Shown piece after piece: positions 1 to 8,499 of a stretch of 64,000 nucleotides of DNA. The stretch spans positions 62,001 to 126,000 of the forward strand of contig JADJYE010000003.1 of the NCBI GenBank assembly GCA_016719945.1, read 5' to 3'. Made by a program: the position numbers and the translations under genes. Position 1 is the stretch's first letter; every line of letters begins with the position of its first letter. The notes beneath the pieces are model-generated. The model saw nothing but the letters and a program-made list of their open reading frames with translations. It searched no databases and was not told the DNA's origin. This DNA comes from Polyangiaceae bacterium. GTDB lineage: Bacteria > Myxococcota_A > Polyangia > Polyangiales > Polyangiaceae.

Positions 1-1613
1 GCGGCGTCCTGATCGGCCCCGAGGAGGTCAGCCAGTTCGTGCGCGACATGTTCGCGGATCGCATCAAGCAGCGTGAGGCGCACCTCGCGTGGGCGGCCGA
101 CGTGACGAGCACGATCAACATCGATCAGCTCAACGCGATGAAGGCGAACCGCAACGCCGCACAGGGGCGCGACGAGGTTTCGCTCAAGAGCGTCTCCGAG
201 GCCGACGAAGGTCCTCGCACGATGGCGATGTCCGCGGACGTCGGGCGCCCCTCCGTCCCCGGGTTGCACACGCCTCCGATTCGAGCGTCGAGCAACGGCG
301 CGCTCGATCCCGCGACGCCGATGCCCGGAGGCGCCGCCAGACGTCCACCTCCGCCGCCTCCGACGGTGCCCAGCTCGCCGGCGGCCAAGGGACCTCACGC
401 GGCCGGTCCGCCGCCGATTCCGCCGGTCCCGCCGCCGGCACCTCCGCAGCTACCGCGCGCTGCGTCGACCTCGCTCGTCGATGACGACGAAGACGTTCCC
501 ACCACGGTCGCGACCCGCGAGCAGCTGCGCGACGTGGTGCCCGGAGGCCGCCCCAGCCCCGGCGGCCCCCAAGCCGGCCCCGGAGGCTTCCCGTCGATGC
601 GCTCGACCACGGTCGGCGTCGGCGCAGTTTCGCCAACCCAAGGGGGGCCGCCGATGAACGGAGCGGGGACCGAGCCGCCTCCCCGCATGAACCTCGGCGC
701 CACGATCGCCATGCCGCCTGGCTCGATGACCCCGGGCCCGGGCCCCGCGTCGAGCTCGCCGGTGTTCGGTCCGCCGCCCACCTCCTCTCAGCCAGGCTGG
801 GGAGGCCCCCAAGGGGGGATGATGGGTCCGCAAAGTGGGATGCAGCATGGTCAGGGCCAGCAGCATGGCCAGGGTCAGCAGCACGGCCAGGGTCAGCAGC
901 ATGGCCAGGGTCAGCAGCATGGCCAGGGTCAGCAGCATGGCCAGGGTCAGCAGCATGGCCAGGGTCAGCAGCACAACCAGGGGCAGCAGCATGGCCAGGG
1001 CCAGCAACACGGCCAGGGGCAGCAGCACAACCAGGGTCAGCAGCACGGTCAGAACCAGCAGCACGGTCACGGTCAGCAGCACGGTCAGAACCAGCAGCAC
1101 GGTCAGAACCAGCAGCACGGTCAGAACCAGCAGCACGGTCACGGTCAGCAGCAGGCGCATGGGCAGCAGCAGGGCCACGGTCAGCAGGGGCCCTACGGCA
1201 TGTCCCACGGGCAACCGCAACAAGGCCAGGGCGGGGGCGGGCAATCTCCGATGTTCGGAGCGGCGCCCCACAACCCGCCGCCCCTCGGTCAAACGGGGGG
1301 GCGGGGCGACGTCCCCGCCTTCGGGCCGCCTCCGCTCGGCTCGTATGGGACGGGCCAGCCTGGCGCGCGTCCACCGCCTTCCGCGATCGAGACGGCGCTC
1401 TCGCTTCCTCGTCCCGAGCCCGGCACGTGGGGCCAGGCGCAGGCGCGCAGCAGCGACCGAATGAGCACTGCCGTGCTCATCGCCGTCGCGGTACTGACCG
1501 CCATCTGTGTCCTCGCGCTCGGAGCGCTCATCTACTTCCGTTACCGCGCGGCGCCGACGCCGCCGAGCGGTTCGCTCCCGCCTGAAGCTCCGCTCGTCGT
1601 TCGCGCGGCATGA
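1..1613 (+). CDS. C-terminal part of a probable membrane-anchored Ser/Thr kinase (5' end outside window)
   Basis: The frame is open from the left edge (first full codon at base 3), so the gene starts upstream. The first visible residues, including EEVSQFVRDMFADRI, resemble the segment that follows the catalytic lobe in many myxobacterial Ser/Thr kinases; that is inference, because the kinase domain is not in view. A long Pro-rich stretch follows, then about twenty near-perfect six-residue repeats (HGQGQQ and HGQNQQ variants), another Pro/Gly-rich stretch, and one membrane helix near the C-terminus (starting STAVLIAVAVLTAICVLAL) with a short tail. The stop overlaps the next start as ATGA, so translation is probably coupled to the RNA methyltransferase gene. 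It could also be another kind of membrane-anchored low-complexity protein. Confidence 0.6.
   Translation, partial: GVLIGPEEVSQFVRDMFADRIKQREAHLAWAADVTSTINIDQLNAMKANRNAAQGRDEVSLKSVSEADEGPRTMAMSADVGRPSVPGLHTPPIRASSNGALDPATPMPGGAARRPPPPPPTVPSSPAAKGPHAAGPPPIPPVPPPAPPQLPRAASTSLVDDDEDVPTTVATREQLRDVVPGGRPSPGGPQAGPGGFPSMRSTTVGVGAVSPTQGGPPMNGAGTEPPPRMNLGATIAMPPGSMTPGPGPASSSPVFGPPPTSSQPGWGGPQGGMMGPQSGMQHGQGQQHGQGQQHGQGQQHGQGQQHGQGQQHGQGQQHGQGQQHNQGQQHGQGQQHGQGQQHNQGQQHGQNQQHGHGQQHGQNQQHGQNQQHGQNQQHGHGQQQAHGQQQGHGQQGPYGMSHGQPQQGQGGGGQSPMFGAAPHNPPPLGQTGGRGDVPAFGPPPLGSYGTGQPGARPPPSAIETALSLPRPEPGTWGQAQARSSDRMSTAVLIAVAVLTAICVLALGALIYFRYRAAPTPPSGSLPPEAPLVVRAA
843..1190 (+). repeat. 18-bp coding tandem repeat (HGQGQQ units)
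   Basis: About twenty copies of an 18-base unit of the form cagcatggccagggtcag run in frame and encode Gln/His/Gly-rich repeats. The first units are almost identical and later ones diverge (aac for ggc, cac for cat), as expected from slippage growth at one end. The array is wholly inside the reading frame, so changes in copy number would not shift it. Confidence 0.9.
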
Positions 1614-2896
1614 GCGAGCGCGTCGTGGTCGAGTCGCTCGCCCCGGGCGGCGAGGGGGTCATCCGCCTCGCCGACGGCCGCGTGGCGTTCGTCTCGGGGG
1701 TGATCGAAGGCGAGCGCGTCCGCGTCGAGCTGGGGCGCGCCGGCGGAAAGAAGCTCCAGGCCCGCTTGCTCGAGGTCCTCGAGGCGTCTCCAGATCGAGT
1801 GACGCCGCCGTGCGCCCACGCGGGCGCCTGCGGCGGATGTGACTGGATGCACCTCGAGAGGGGCGCTCAGGGAGCGAGGCACGCCTCGATCGTGCGCGCG
1901 CTCCTCGAGCGCGCGCTGGGCGCCGCCCCCGCGGTCGAGGTCCACCAGCTCGACGAGCGTGAGTGGCGCCGCTCTCGGGCCCGCCTCGCCGTCCGCGTCG
2001 ACCATGGCCGCGCTCGCCTCGGCTTTCGCGCGCGCGGCACCCACGACGTCGAGGCGATCTCCTCGTGTTGGGTCCTCGAGCCCGGGCTGTTCGAAGCCGC
2101 CACCGAGTGCGCGTCGTGGCTGGCGACCGATCGCGAGCGGCGCTCGGGTGAGCTCGCCGTCGCGTTCGGCGTCCGTGGCGGTGAGCGCGTGCCCGTCGTC
2201 GATCTCAGCCTCGATCGCGATCCGCCCCCCGCGTTCTTCGCTCGAGCGGACGAGGCGACCCGCGGCGACGGTCGGCTCGGCGGCCTTCGCCTCAGCCTCG
2301 CCGGGGCGACGAAGCCCGCCGTGCTGGGCGATCCTCGACCGATCCAGCGCGGCTTCGACGGGGCCCCGCTGATCTGCGCCGCCGCGGGCTTCGCGCAGGC
2401 GAACGACGCCGGCGGCGCCGTCCTGGCGACGCGCGCAGCGGCGCTCGCCCGCCCCGAGGGCGCGAAGGTCCTCGAGCTGTTCGCGGGCTCGGGCACGCTG
2501 AGCGTCGCGCTCGCCCGCGGTGCGAAGAGCTTCGCGTCGATCGAGGCGAGCGCCGACGCCGTCGGCTGCGCGCGGGAGAACCTCACGGCGCGCGGGCTCA
2601 CGGGCACGCTGCGCGCCGCAGACGCCGAGGCCGTCGAGCTCCCGCGTGACCTGGACGTCGTCGTGCTCGATCCTCCCCGCGCGGGGGCTCCGGGTGCCAT
2701 GAAGACCCTCTCTCGCGCGCGGCCGCGGCGCGTCGTCTACGTCTCGTGCGACGCCGCCACGCTGGCGCGGGATCTGAGCGCGCTCGCCGGAGCAGGTTAT
2801 GTGCTCGCGGCGCTCGAGACGGTCGAGCTCTTCTCGCACACCAGCCACGTCGAGATCCTCGCGCTCTGCGAGCGGCGCCGCGGCGGCGCCGCGTGA
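1610..2896 (+). CDS. Class I SAM-dependent RNA (uracil-C5) methyltransferase, RumA/TrmA family
   Basis: Predicted cytoplasmic enzyme that places m5U in rRNA or tRNA using S-adenosylmethionine. The N-terminal 60 residues form a TRAM-type RNA-binding domain. Cysteines 68, 74, 77 and 153 fit the [4Fe-4S] cluster of this family (C-x5-C-x2-C, then a distant C). The methyltransferase fold has the SAM motif LELFAGSGTLS, the DPPRAG motif and the catalytic Cys in YVSCDAATLARDL, then HVEILALCER at the end. At 428 residues it is of normal length. The start overlaps the previous stop (ATGA), and GTGA links it to the next gene. Whether the target is U1939, U747 or tRNA U54 cannot be told from sequence alone. 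Confidence 0.9.
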   Translation: MSERVVVESLAPGGEGVIRLADGRVAFVSGVIEGERVRVELGRAGGKKLQARLLEVLEASPDRVTPPCAHAGACGGCDWMHLERGAQGARHASIVRALLERALGAAPAVEVHQLDEREWRRSRARLAVRVDHGRARLGFRARGTHDVEAISSCWVLEPGLFEAATECASWLATDRERRSGELAVAFGVRGGERVPVVDLSLDRDPPPAFFARADEATRGDGRLGGLRLSLAGATKPAVLGDPRPIQRGFDGAPLICAAAGFAQANDAGGAVLATRAAALARPEGAKVLELFAGSGTLSVALARGAKSFASIEASADAVGCARENLTARGLTGTLRAADAEAVELPRDLDVVVLDPPRAGAPGAMKTLSRARPRRVVYVSCDAATLARDLSALAGAGYVLAALETVELFSHTSHVEILALCERRRGGAA

Positions 2897-3087
2897 GGTT
2901 CCCTCGGACCGCGCGGGTGGTTGGCGAGGCGCGAAAGTTCAACCTCGCCTTCACCTGCGAGCGCTGCGCCCACTTCGATCCTCCGAGCGGCCGCTGCGCC
3001 TCTGGCTACCCCAACCAAGAGCACCGCGACGTGCACCTCGACGAGCGAGAAGCCTTCGTCTTCTGCAAGGAGTTCGAGCTCGCGTGA
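2893..3087 (+). CDS. Small Cys-containing conserved-type protein (64 aa)
   Basis: A short gene between the RNA methyltransferase and tilS, read from GTG at 2893, which overlaps the upstream stop (GTGA). Its stop overlaps the tilS start in the same way, so three genes form one overlapping chain. The product has a knuckle-like CERCAHFD, then RCASGYPNQEHR and a late FCKEFEL, giving four cysteines that could hold zinc or an Fe-S cluster. I do not recognise a named family. The tight coupling to two RNA-modification genes suggests, but does not show, a role in tRNA or rRNA maturation. Confidence 0.75.
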   Translation: MRFPRTARVVGEARKFNLAFTCERCAHFDPPSGRCASGYPNQEHRDVHLDEREAFVFCKEFELA

Positions 3088-3953
3088 GAGGGTCGCACGC
3101 GCCCTCGCTGCGCACCCTCGTGGCGAGGACGCTGCGAGAGGAGGTGCGGCTCGAGACCGGCGCCCACGTCCTGTGCGCGTGCTCGGGCGGGCCCGACTCG
3201 AGCGCCATGCTGCACGTCTTGATCGGGCTACGCACGTCGCTCGGCTTGCGCCTCAGCGCGCACGGCGTCGATCACGGTCTGAGGGCAGAGGCCGGCGACG
3301 AGCTCGACATCGCCCGACGCATCGCGGGCGAGGCCGGCGTCCCGTTCGAGGTCACGCGCGTGGTCGTGCGGCCGGGCGCGAACCTCCAGGCGCGCGCGCG
3401 CACCGCCCGCTACGACGCGCTCCGCGCCGCGGCGCGCGGCGCGGGCGCCACGTCGATCGCGACTGCCCACACCCTCGACGATCGCGCGGAGACCGTCGTG
3501 CTGCGCCTGTTGCGAGGCAGCGGCGCGCGGGGCCTCGCGGTCCTGCCTCCACGGGACGGGGATCTGCTCCGGCCGCTGGTCCGGGCTCGTCGCTCGGACG
3601 TCACGCGGCACCTCACCCGTCACCGGGTGCCCTACGCCTCCGACCCGAGCAACCTGGACGTCCGTTACGCGCGGATCAGGGTGCGCCTCGAGATCATGCC
3701 CCTGCTCGAGTCCCTGTCCCCGCGCATCGCCTCGACGTTGGCCGGCCTCGCCGACGAGCTCGGCGCGCTGGGCCCCGCCGACCCGCTCGCGTCGCTCGGC
3801 CGGCGGCAGCGCGAGCAAATCACGCGCTCACTCGCGCTCGGCAAGCCTGGGCGCGTCCGCGTCGACGATTGCAAAGAAGTGTTGGTGAGGTTGTCCGAAG
3901 CCCGCCCCGTCCTTACGGAGAGCGAGTCCCCCCGCGCTCGCCGTCGCAGCTGA
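3084..3953 (+). CDS. tilS: tRNA(Ile)-lysidine synthase
   Basis: Makes lysidine at C34 of tRNA-Ile(CAU) using ATP and lysine, changing both its charging and its codon reading. The PP-loop ATP-binding motif SGGPDSS lies at residues 34-40. Further family signs are HGVDHGLR, the TAHTLDDRAETVVLRL block and RNLDVRYARIRVR-like sequence near residue 190 (SNLDVRYARIRVRLEIMPLL here). The start is GTG at 3084, overlapping the previous stop. At 289 residues it is a short form that largely lacks the C-terminal domains of E. coli TilS (about 430 residues); such short forms are common. The gene is normally essential. Confidence 0.92.
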   Translation: MRGSHAPSLRTLVARTLREEVRLETGAHVLCACSGGPDSSAMLHVLIGLRTSLGLRLSAHGVDHGLRAEAGDELDIARRIAGEAGVPFEVTRVVVRPGANLQARARTARYDALRAAARGAGATSIATAHTLDDRAETVVLRLLRGSGARGLAVLPPRDGDLLRPLVRARRSDVTRHLTRHRVPYASDPSNLDVRYARIRVRLEIMPLLESLSPRIASTLAGLADELGALGPADPLASLGRRQREQITRSLALGKPGRVRVDDCKEVLVRLSEARPVLTESESPRARRRS

Positions 3954-4134
3954 CGTGAGCGGAGGGCCGCGCGCACCCGCTAGATCGACAGGCTCGCGGC
4001 CCGAAACTATGATGTCAGCCGGCGGTTTCTCGGGTGGCGCCCGGGGCTCGCTTGATGCACGCTAGGTCGGTCGTTTCTCGGCGAAAGCCGCCCTGCGCGG
4101 GGCTCTGCTCTGCGCGGTCCTCCTCGAGGTTGTT

Positions 4135-6081
4135 GTGAAGCAATCCCACAAGACGCTCCTGCTCTGGGTCCTGATCGCGACGATGTTCTTCGCGATCTGG
4201 CAGTTCCTCGATTCGAACACCAAGCCCGCGACCCAGGTCGCGTTCAGCGACTTCATCGCGCTCGCGAAGGCTCCCGACGAGGAGGCCCACGTCGAGAGCG
4301 TCTCCATCAAGGAGCGCGAGTACACGTTCACCGTCGTCGATCCGACGAAGAACGGCGCGAAGGAGCAGAAGGTCACGGTCGGCCCCGACGCCAGCGAGGC
4401 CGAGGCGATGACCGCCGAGCTCGTCAAGGAGGGCATCAAGGTCACGTTCGAGAAGGACGAGGGCTCCCCGTTCTGGTCGGGCGCGCTCATCACCATCCTC
4501 CCGATGATCTTCCTGCTGGTGATGTTCTACCTCTTCATGAGGCAGCTCCAGGCGGGCGGTGGCAAGGCGATGAGCTTCGGCAAGTCCCGCGCGCGCCTGC
4601 TCAGCGAGAGCGCCAACAAGGTGACCTTCGCCGACGTGGCGGGCATCGACGAGGCCAAGGACGAGCTCGAGGAGATCATCGCGTTCCTCAAGGACCCGAA
4701 GAAGTTCCAGAAGCTCGGCGGCCGCATCCCGAAGGGCGTGCTCATGATGGGCCCGCCCGGCACGGGCAAGACGCTGCTCGCGCGCGCCATCGCCGGCGAG
4801 GCGGGCGTCCCGTTCTTCAGCATTTCCGGCTCGGACTTCGTCGAGATGTTCGTGGGCGTTGGCGCGAGCCGCGTGCGCGACCTGTTCGAGCAGGGGAAGA
4901 AGCACGCCCCCTGCATCATCTTCATCGACGAGATCGACGCGGTCGGCCGCCACCGCGGGGCCGGCCTCGGCGGAGGTCACGACGAGCGCGAGCAGACGCT
5001 GAACCAGCTGCTCGTCGAGATGGACGGCTTCGAGTCCAACGAGGGCGTCATCATCGTCGCCGCGACGAACCGCCCCGACGTGCTCGACCCGGCGATCCTC
5101 CGGCCCGGGCGCTTCGATCGCCGCATCACGGTGAGCCGGCCCGACGTCCGAGGCCGCGAGGGCATCCTCCGCGTGCACACCAAGAAGGTCCCGCTGGCCA
5201 CCGACGTCGACCTCGAGACCATCGCCCGCGGCACGCCTGGCTTCGTCGGCGCAGACCTCGAGAACCTCGTCAACGAGGCGGCCCTGCTCGCCGCCCGGCA
5301 AGACAAGGACGTCGTCTCGATGGTCGATTTCGAGATGGCCAAGGACAAGGTCCTGATGGGGACCGAGCGCCGCAGCATGGTCATCAACGACGAGGAGAAG
5401 CGCACCACGGCCTGGCACGAGGCGGGGCACGCGCTCGTCGCCAAGCTGATGGAGAAGAACTCTGACCCGGTCCACAAGGTGACCATCATCCCGCGCGGCC
5501 CGGCGCTCGGGCTCACGCAGCAGCTGCCGAAGGAAGATCGGCTCTCGATGAGCGCAGAGTTCGCCAAGGCCCGCATCGCGGTGCTCATGGGTGGCCGCGT
5601 CGCCGAGGAGATCGCGTTCGGGCACTACACGACCGGCGCCTCGAACGACATCAAGCAGGCCTCGAACCTGGCCCGCCGCATGGTCACCGAGTTCGGCATG
5701 AGCGAGCGCATCGGGCCCATCCACTACGGCGCCGACGAGGAGAGCGTGTTCCTCGGCAAGGACTTCAGCGCCCCTCGCCGGTACTACTCGGAGTCGGTGG
5801 CGCAGACGATCGACGATGAGGTGCGGCGCATCGTGGTCGAGGGCTACGACAACGCCAAGCGCCTGCTCCAGGAGAAGCGCGAGATCCTCGATCGCCTGGC
5901 GACCGCGCTGCTCGAGCGAGAGACGCTCGACGCGGCGGACGTCGAGGCGGTGGTCGCCGGCGAGCCCATGCCCGATCGGGAGCGTGTGGTCATCCCGTCG
6001 TACGCGGACCGCGAGCGAGCGGCGAAGGAGAAGCGGCGCGCCGCCAGCATCTTCGGCGCTCCGAAGCCTGCGACCGGCTGA
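4135..6081 (+). CDS. ftsH: ATP-dependent zinc metalloprotease FtsH
   Basis: Membrane-anchored AAA+ protease that degrades misfolded membrane proteins and short-lived regulators. Two membrane helices (about residues 7-25 and 116-137) flank a periplasmic domain. The AAA module has Walker A GPPGTGKT at 206-213, Walker B IIFIDEID at 261-268 and the second region of homology near 311-330. The zinc site HEAGH is at 428-432. Length 648 fits the family. The start is GTG at 4135 with a weak purine-rich site upstream. Unlike in many genomes it is not tightly linked to tilS: 181 bases separate them, probably holding its own promoter, and a strong terminator follows. Confidence 0.97.
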   Translation: MKQSHKTLLLWVLIATMFFAIWQFLDSNTKPATQVAFSDFIALAKAPDEEAHVESVSIKEREYTFTVVDPTKNGAKEQKVTVGPDASEAEAMTAELVKEGIKVTFEKDEGSPFWSGALITILPMIFLLVMFYLFMRQLQAGGGKAMSFGKSRARLLSESANKVTFADVAGIDEAKDELEEIIAFLKDPKKFQKLGGRIPKGVLMMGPPGTGKTLLARAIAGEAGVPFFSISGSDFVEMFVGVGASRVRDLFEQGKKHAPCIIFIDEIDAVGRHRGAGLGGGHDEREQTLNQLLVEMDGFESNEGVIIVAATNRPDVLDPAILRPGRFDRRITVSRPDVRGREGILRVHTKKVPLATDVDLETIARGTPGFVGADLENLVNEAALLAARQDKDVVSMVDFEMAKDKVLMGTERRSMVINDEEKRTTAWHEAGHALVAKLMEKNSDPVHKVTIIPRGPALGLTQQLPKEDRLSMSAEFAKARIAVLMGGRVAEEIAFGHYTTGASNDIKQASNLARRMVTEFGMSERIGPIHYGADEESVFLGKDFSAPRRYYSESVAQTIDDEVRRIVVEGYDNAKRLLQEKREILDRLATALLERETLDAADVEAVVAGEPMPDRERVVIPSYADRERAAKEKRRAASIFGAPKPATG

Positions 6082-6128
6082 GGCAAGCCAGTGAGCGGCT
6101 GAGCGCAAGCCAGCCGCGACCCATCGAA

Positions 6129-6160
6129 GGCCCTCTCCGCTGCGGAGGGGGCTTTTTTTT
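6129..6160 (+). terminator. Rho-independent terminator of ftsH
   Basis: A GC-rich stem (ggccctctccgc paired with gcggagggggct, one G-U pair) with a minimal loop is followed by a run of eight T. It lies 47 bases after the ftsH stop. Confidence 0.9.
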
Positions 6161-6189
6161 CAGCGCTTGAGTATGCTGCCCCGCGTCCG

Positions 6190-7695
6190 ATGAACGGCCT
6201 TCGTCGCACTCGAGCCTTGCTCGCCGGCACCGCGCTCCTCGCTGCGCCGGCCGTCGCCTCCGCGGAGGACACGCCCACCGCGGACCCCCGCAGCGATCGC
6301 CCCGACGGCGGCGCCGCGCCCGAGCACGAGCGCGCGAGCTTCCCCGTCGGGGAGTTCACCTTCAGGCCGTTCGTCGAAGCTCGGGTGCGCGGCGAGTACC
6401 GGCGCAACCCGCAGAACGAGGGCATCTTCGGCGAGAAGGCCATCCTCTCGCTCGAGGAGATGCCGACCTCGAGGCGAGACCCTTACCAAGACCAGGCCCT
6501 GGTGTGGGAGCGCGTCCGGCTCGGCCTCCAGGTCGACTGGGGCCCGCTCACCGCCGTTGTCAGCATCCAAGACGTGCGCATGTTCGGCGAGCCTTCTGCG
6601 GGCGGGCAGCTCTCGGGACAGCCCACGCTCCCGGTCACGGCGCCCTCCGAGGGGTACCTCGAGATCCACACGGCGCACCACGACGTGTGGTTCAGGCTGG
6701 GGCGCCAGCACGTGCAGATCGGTGACGGTCGGCTGATCGGTAAGAGCGACGATCGCGCGCCGGGGCGCGACCTCGACGCGGCGCGCCTCTTCGGGCGCAT
6801 CGGGCCCGTCGACCTCCAGGCGATGGCCGCGATGCTCGTCCCACCGGGCGAGCCGACCCTGCCCGACGTGAACGGCGACGAGCCCAAGATCGTCCCGGGC
6901 GCGCAGCTGTACGTCGTCGACGCCACCTGGCACGTGGCCCCCTATTTCTCGGCGGAGGCCACGGGCATCGCCCGGCTCGTGCGTCAGCCGCTGGTCGAGC
7001 ACCTCACGCCGAGCGACACGTTCGTCGGCGCGCTGCGCCTGTTCGGCGATCACCGCGGCGTTCGCTACTCGGTCCTCGGCGCCTTCGAAGGCGGGCGCGT
7101 CGCCCCCGCGGGAGAGGTCGAGAACGCGACGCTCATCGCCGGGGCCGTCGCGGGACGCGTCGAGTGGCAGACGGCGCTGCCGTGGAGCCTCACGTTCGGT
7201 GCTCAAGGCGCGTACGCGACCGGCGATCCTGCTGAAGGCGACGCTGCCGAGGACGGCCCGCCGACGAAGCTGGGCGTCTTCGATCCCGTCCTCCCGGACA
7301 CGACCAAACATTTCGGCCAATACGACTTCTACGCGCTCTCCAACCTGATCGAAGCTGGCGGTGACCTGTCCATCAAGCCGGTCGACGAGCTCAGCGCGCG
7401 GGTGAGCTATCGGTTCGCCGCGCTCGCGAACGCCAAGGGGCCTTGGGTCACGGGCGCGCTCTTCCCGATCGGCCAGTCGGAGACGAACGAGTCGCAGATG
7501 CTCGGTCACGTCGTCGGTGTCGACCTCGAGGCGCGCCCGTGGGAGCCGCTTCGCATCGGCGCGTCCTACGGCATCATGATCCTCGGCGACGGCGCGAAGC
7601 AGATCTTCCTCGACGGCCACCCGACGCTCTCGCCGGGCGACGAGCACGACTTCGCCGAGACGCTGATCGTCGACGCGCGGCTCGACCTGCCGTAG
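6190..7695 (+). CDS. Outer-membrane beta-barrel porin, alginate-export (AlgE-like) family
   Basis: The first 25 residues are a signal peptide ending near ASAED. The mature part opens with FTFRPFVEARVRGEYR and contains alternating amphipathic strands and blocks typical of the alginate export porin family, such as WERVRLGLQVDWGP, FRLGRQHVQIGDGRLIG and the DATWHVAPYFSAEA segment. At 501 residues the length fits a large outer-membrane barrel. The substrate is unknown; family membership alone does not imply alginate. The gene stands alone, behind the ftsH terminator. Confidence 0.75.
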   Translation: MNGLRRTRALLAGTALLAAPAVASAEDTPTADPRSDRPDGGAAPEHERASFPVGEFTFRPFVEARVRGEYRRNPQNEGIFGEKAILSLEEMPTSRRDPYQDQALVWERVRLGLQVDWGPLTAVVSIQDVRMFGEPSAGGQLSGQPTLPVTAPSEGYLEIHTAHHDVWFRLGRQHVQIGDGRLIGKSDDRAPGRDLDAARLFGRIGPVDLQAMAAMLVPPGEPTLPDVNGDEPKIVPGAQLYVVDATWHVAPYFSAEATGIARLVRQPLVEHLTPSDTFVGALRLFGDHRGVRYSVLGAFEGGRVAPAGEVENATLIAGAVAGRVEWQTALPWSLTFGAQGAYATGDPAEGDAAEDGPPTKLGVFDPVLPDTTKHFGQYDFYALSNLIEAGGDLSIKPVDELSARVSYRFAALANAKGPWVTGALFPIGQSETNESQMLGHVVGVDLEARPWEPLRIGASYGIMILGDGAKQIFLDGHPTLSPGDEHDFAETLIVDARLDLP

Positions 7696-7727
7696 GGGTG
7701 TCCCTACCTCCGGTCGGACTAGCCCCA
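7693..7727 (+). repeat. Short internal-deletion form of the dispersed intergenic repeat
   Basis: The sequence taggggtgtccctac joined to ctccggtcggactag matches the two ends of the longer repeat seen at 50630-50770 and 62226-62374, with the central hairpin missing. It sits between the convergent porin and enoyl-CoA hydratase genes and includes the porin stop codon. Confidence 0.65.
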
Positions 7728-7731
7728 CCAG

Positions 7732-8499
7732 CTACGCCTTCGAGCCGCCGCGTCCAGCGCCGCCCGCGAAGCGCGCGGCGCCGTCGAGCGCGCCCGACAT
7801 GAGCGAGTCGAGCCCGCGGCGCAGCTCGTTCGACAGCGCCGTCTCCATCGGCAGATCGTGCTGCTCGTACGCGCTCAGCCGATCGTTTCGCATGCAGGTC
7901 TGGGGCAGGGCGGCGAGCTCCTCGGCGAGGGCGATCGCCGCGGCGCGCGCCTCACCCTTCGGGACGACGCGGTTCACGAGCCCCATCGCCGCCGCCTCGC
8001 GCGCGCCGATCGCGCGCCCCGTGAGGATGAGGTCCATCGCGTGACCCATCCCCACGATGCGGGGGAGGCGGACGGTGCCACCATCGATCAGGGGAACGCC
8101 CCACCGTCGGCAGAGCACGCCGAGCTGCGCGTCCTCCGAGGCGACGCGCAGGTCACACCACAGCGCGAGCTCCAGCCCACCTGCGACCGCGAAGCCCTCG
8201 ATCGCCGCGATCACCGGCTTCGACAGCAGCAAACGCGTCGGGCCCATCGGGCCATCGCCCTGGGGGTCGACGCGGTTCGGCTCTCCTCGCGCGATGGCCT
8301 TCAGATCCGCGCCCGCCGAGAACACCCCGCCCTCACCGGTGAGGACGCCGACGCTCGCGGCGGGATCGGCGTCGAACGCGCGGAAGGCGCTCGCGAGCTC
8401 CTCGGCGGTCACGCGATCGACGGCGTTCTTGGCGGCAGGCCGCACGATCTCGACCACCGTCACGGGGCCGATGCGGTCGACGCGCACGCGGTCGCTCAT
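7732..8499 (-). CDS. Enoyl-CoA hydratase/isomerase (crotonase) family protein
   Basis: Crotonase-fold enzyme likely to act on an acyl-CoA. The oxyanion-hole regions are present: GVFSAGADLKAIA, then AIEGFAVAGGLELALWCDLR, then the LGVLCRRWGVPLIDGGTVRL block. The Glu of the second hydratase position is replaced in this segment, so isomerase or hydratase activity cannot be assigned. Length 255 is usual. The ATG overlaps the lipoprotein stop (ATGA), making it the last gene of a four-gene minus-strand unit. Its metabolic sense beside three surface or regulatory genes is unclear. Confidence 0.85.
   Translation of the reverse strand: MSDRVRVDRIGPVTVVEIVRPAAKNAVDRVTAEELASAFRAFDADPAASVGVLTGEGGVFSAGADLKAIARGEPNRVDPQGDGPMGPTRLLLSKPVIAAIEGFAVAGGLELALWCDLRVASEDAQLGVLCRRWGVPLIDGGTVRLPRIVGMGHAMDLILTGRAIGAREAAAMGLVNRVVPKGEARAAAIALAEELAALPQTCMRNDRLSAYEQHDLPMETALSNELRRGLDSLMSGALDGAARFAGGAGRGGSKA

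Noticed and set aside
843..1190. CRISPR-like array
   Set aside because: Contiguous 18-base tandem repeats without unique spacers and in frame with the surrounding gene.
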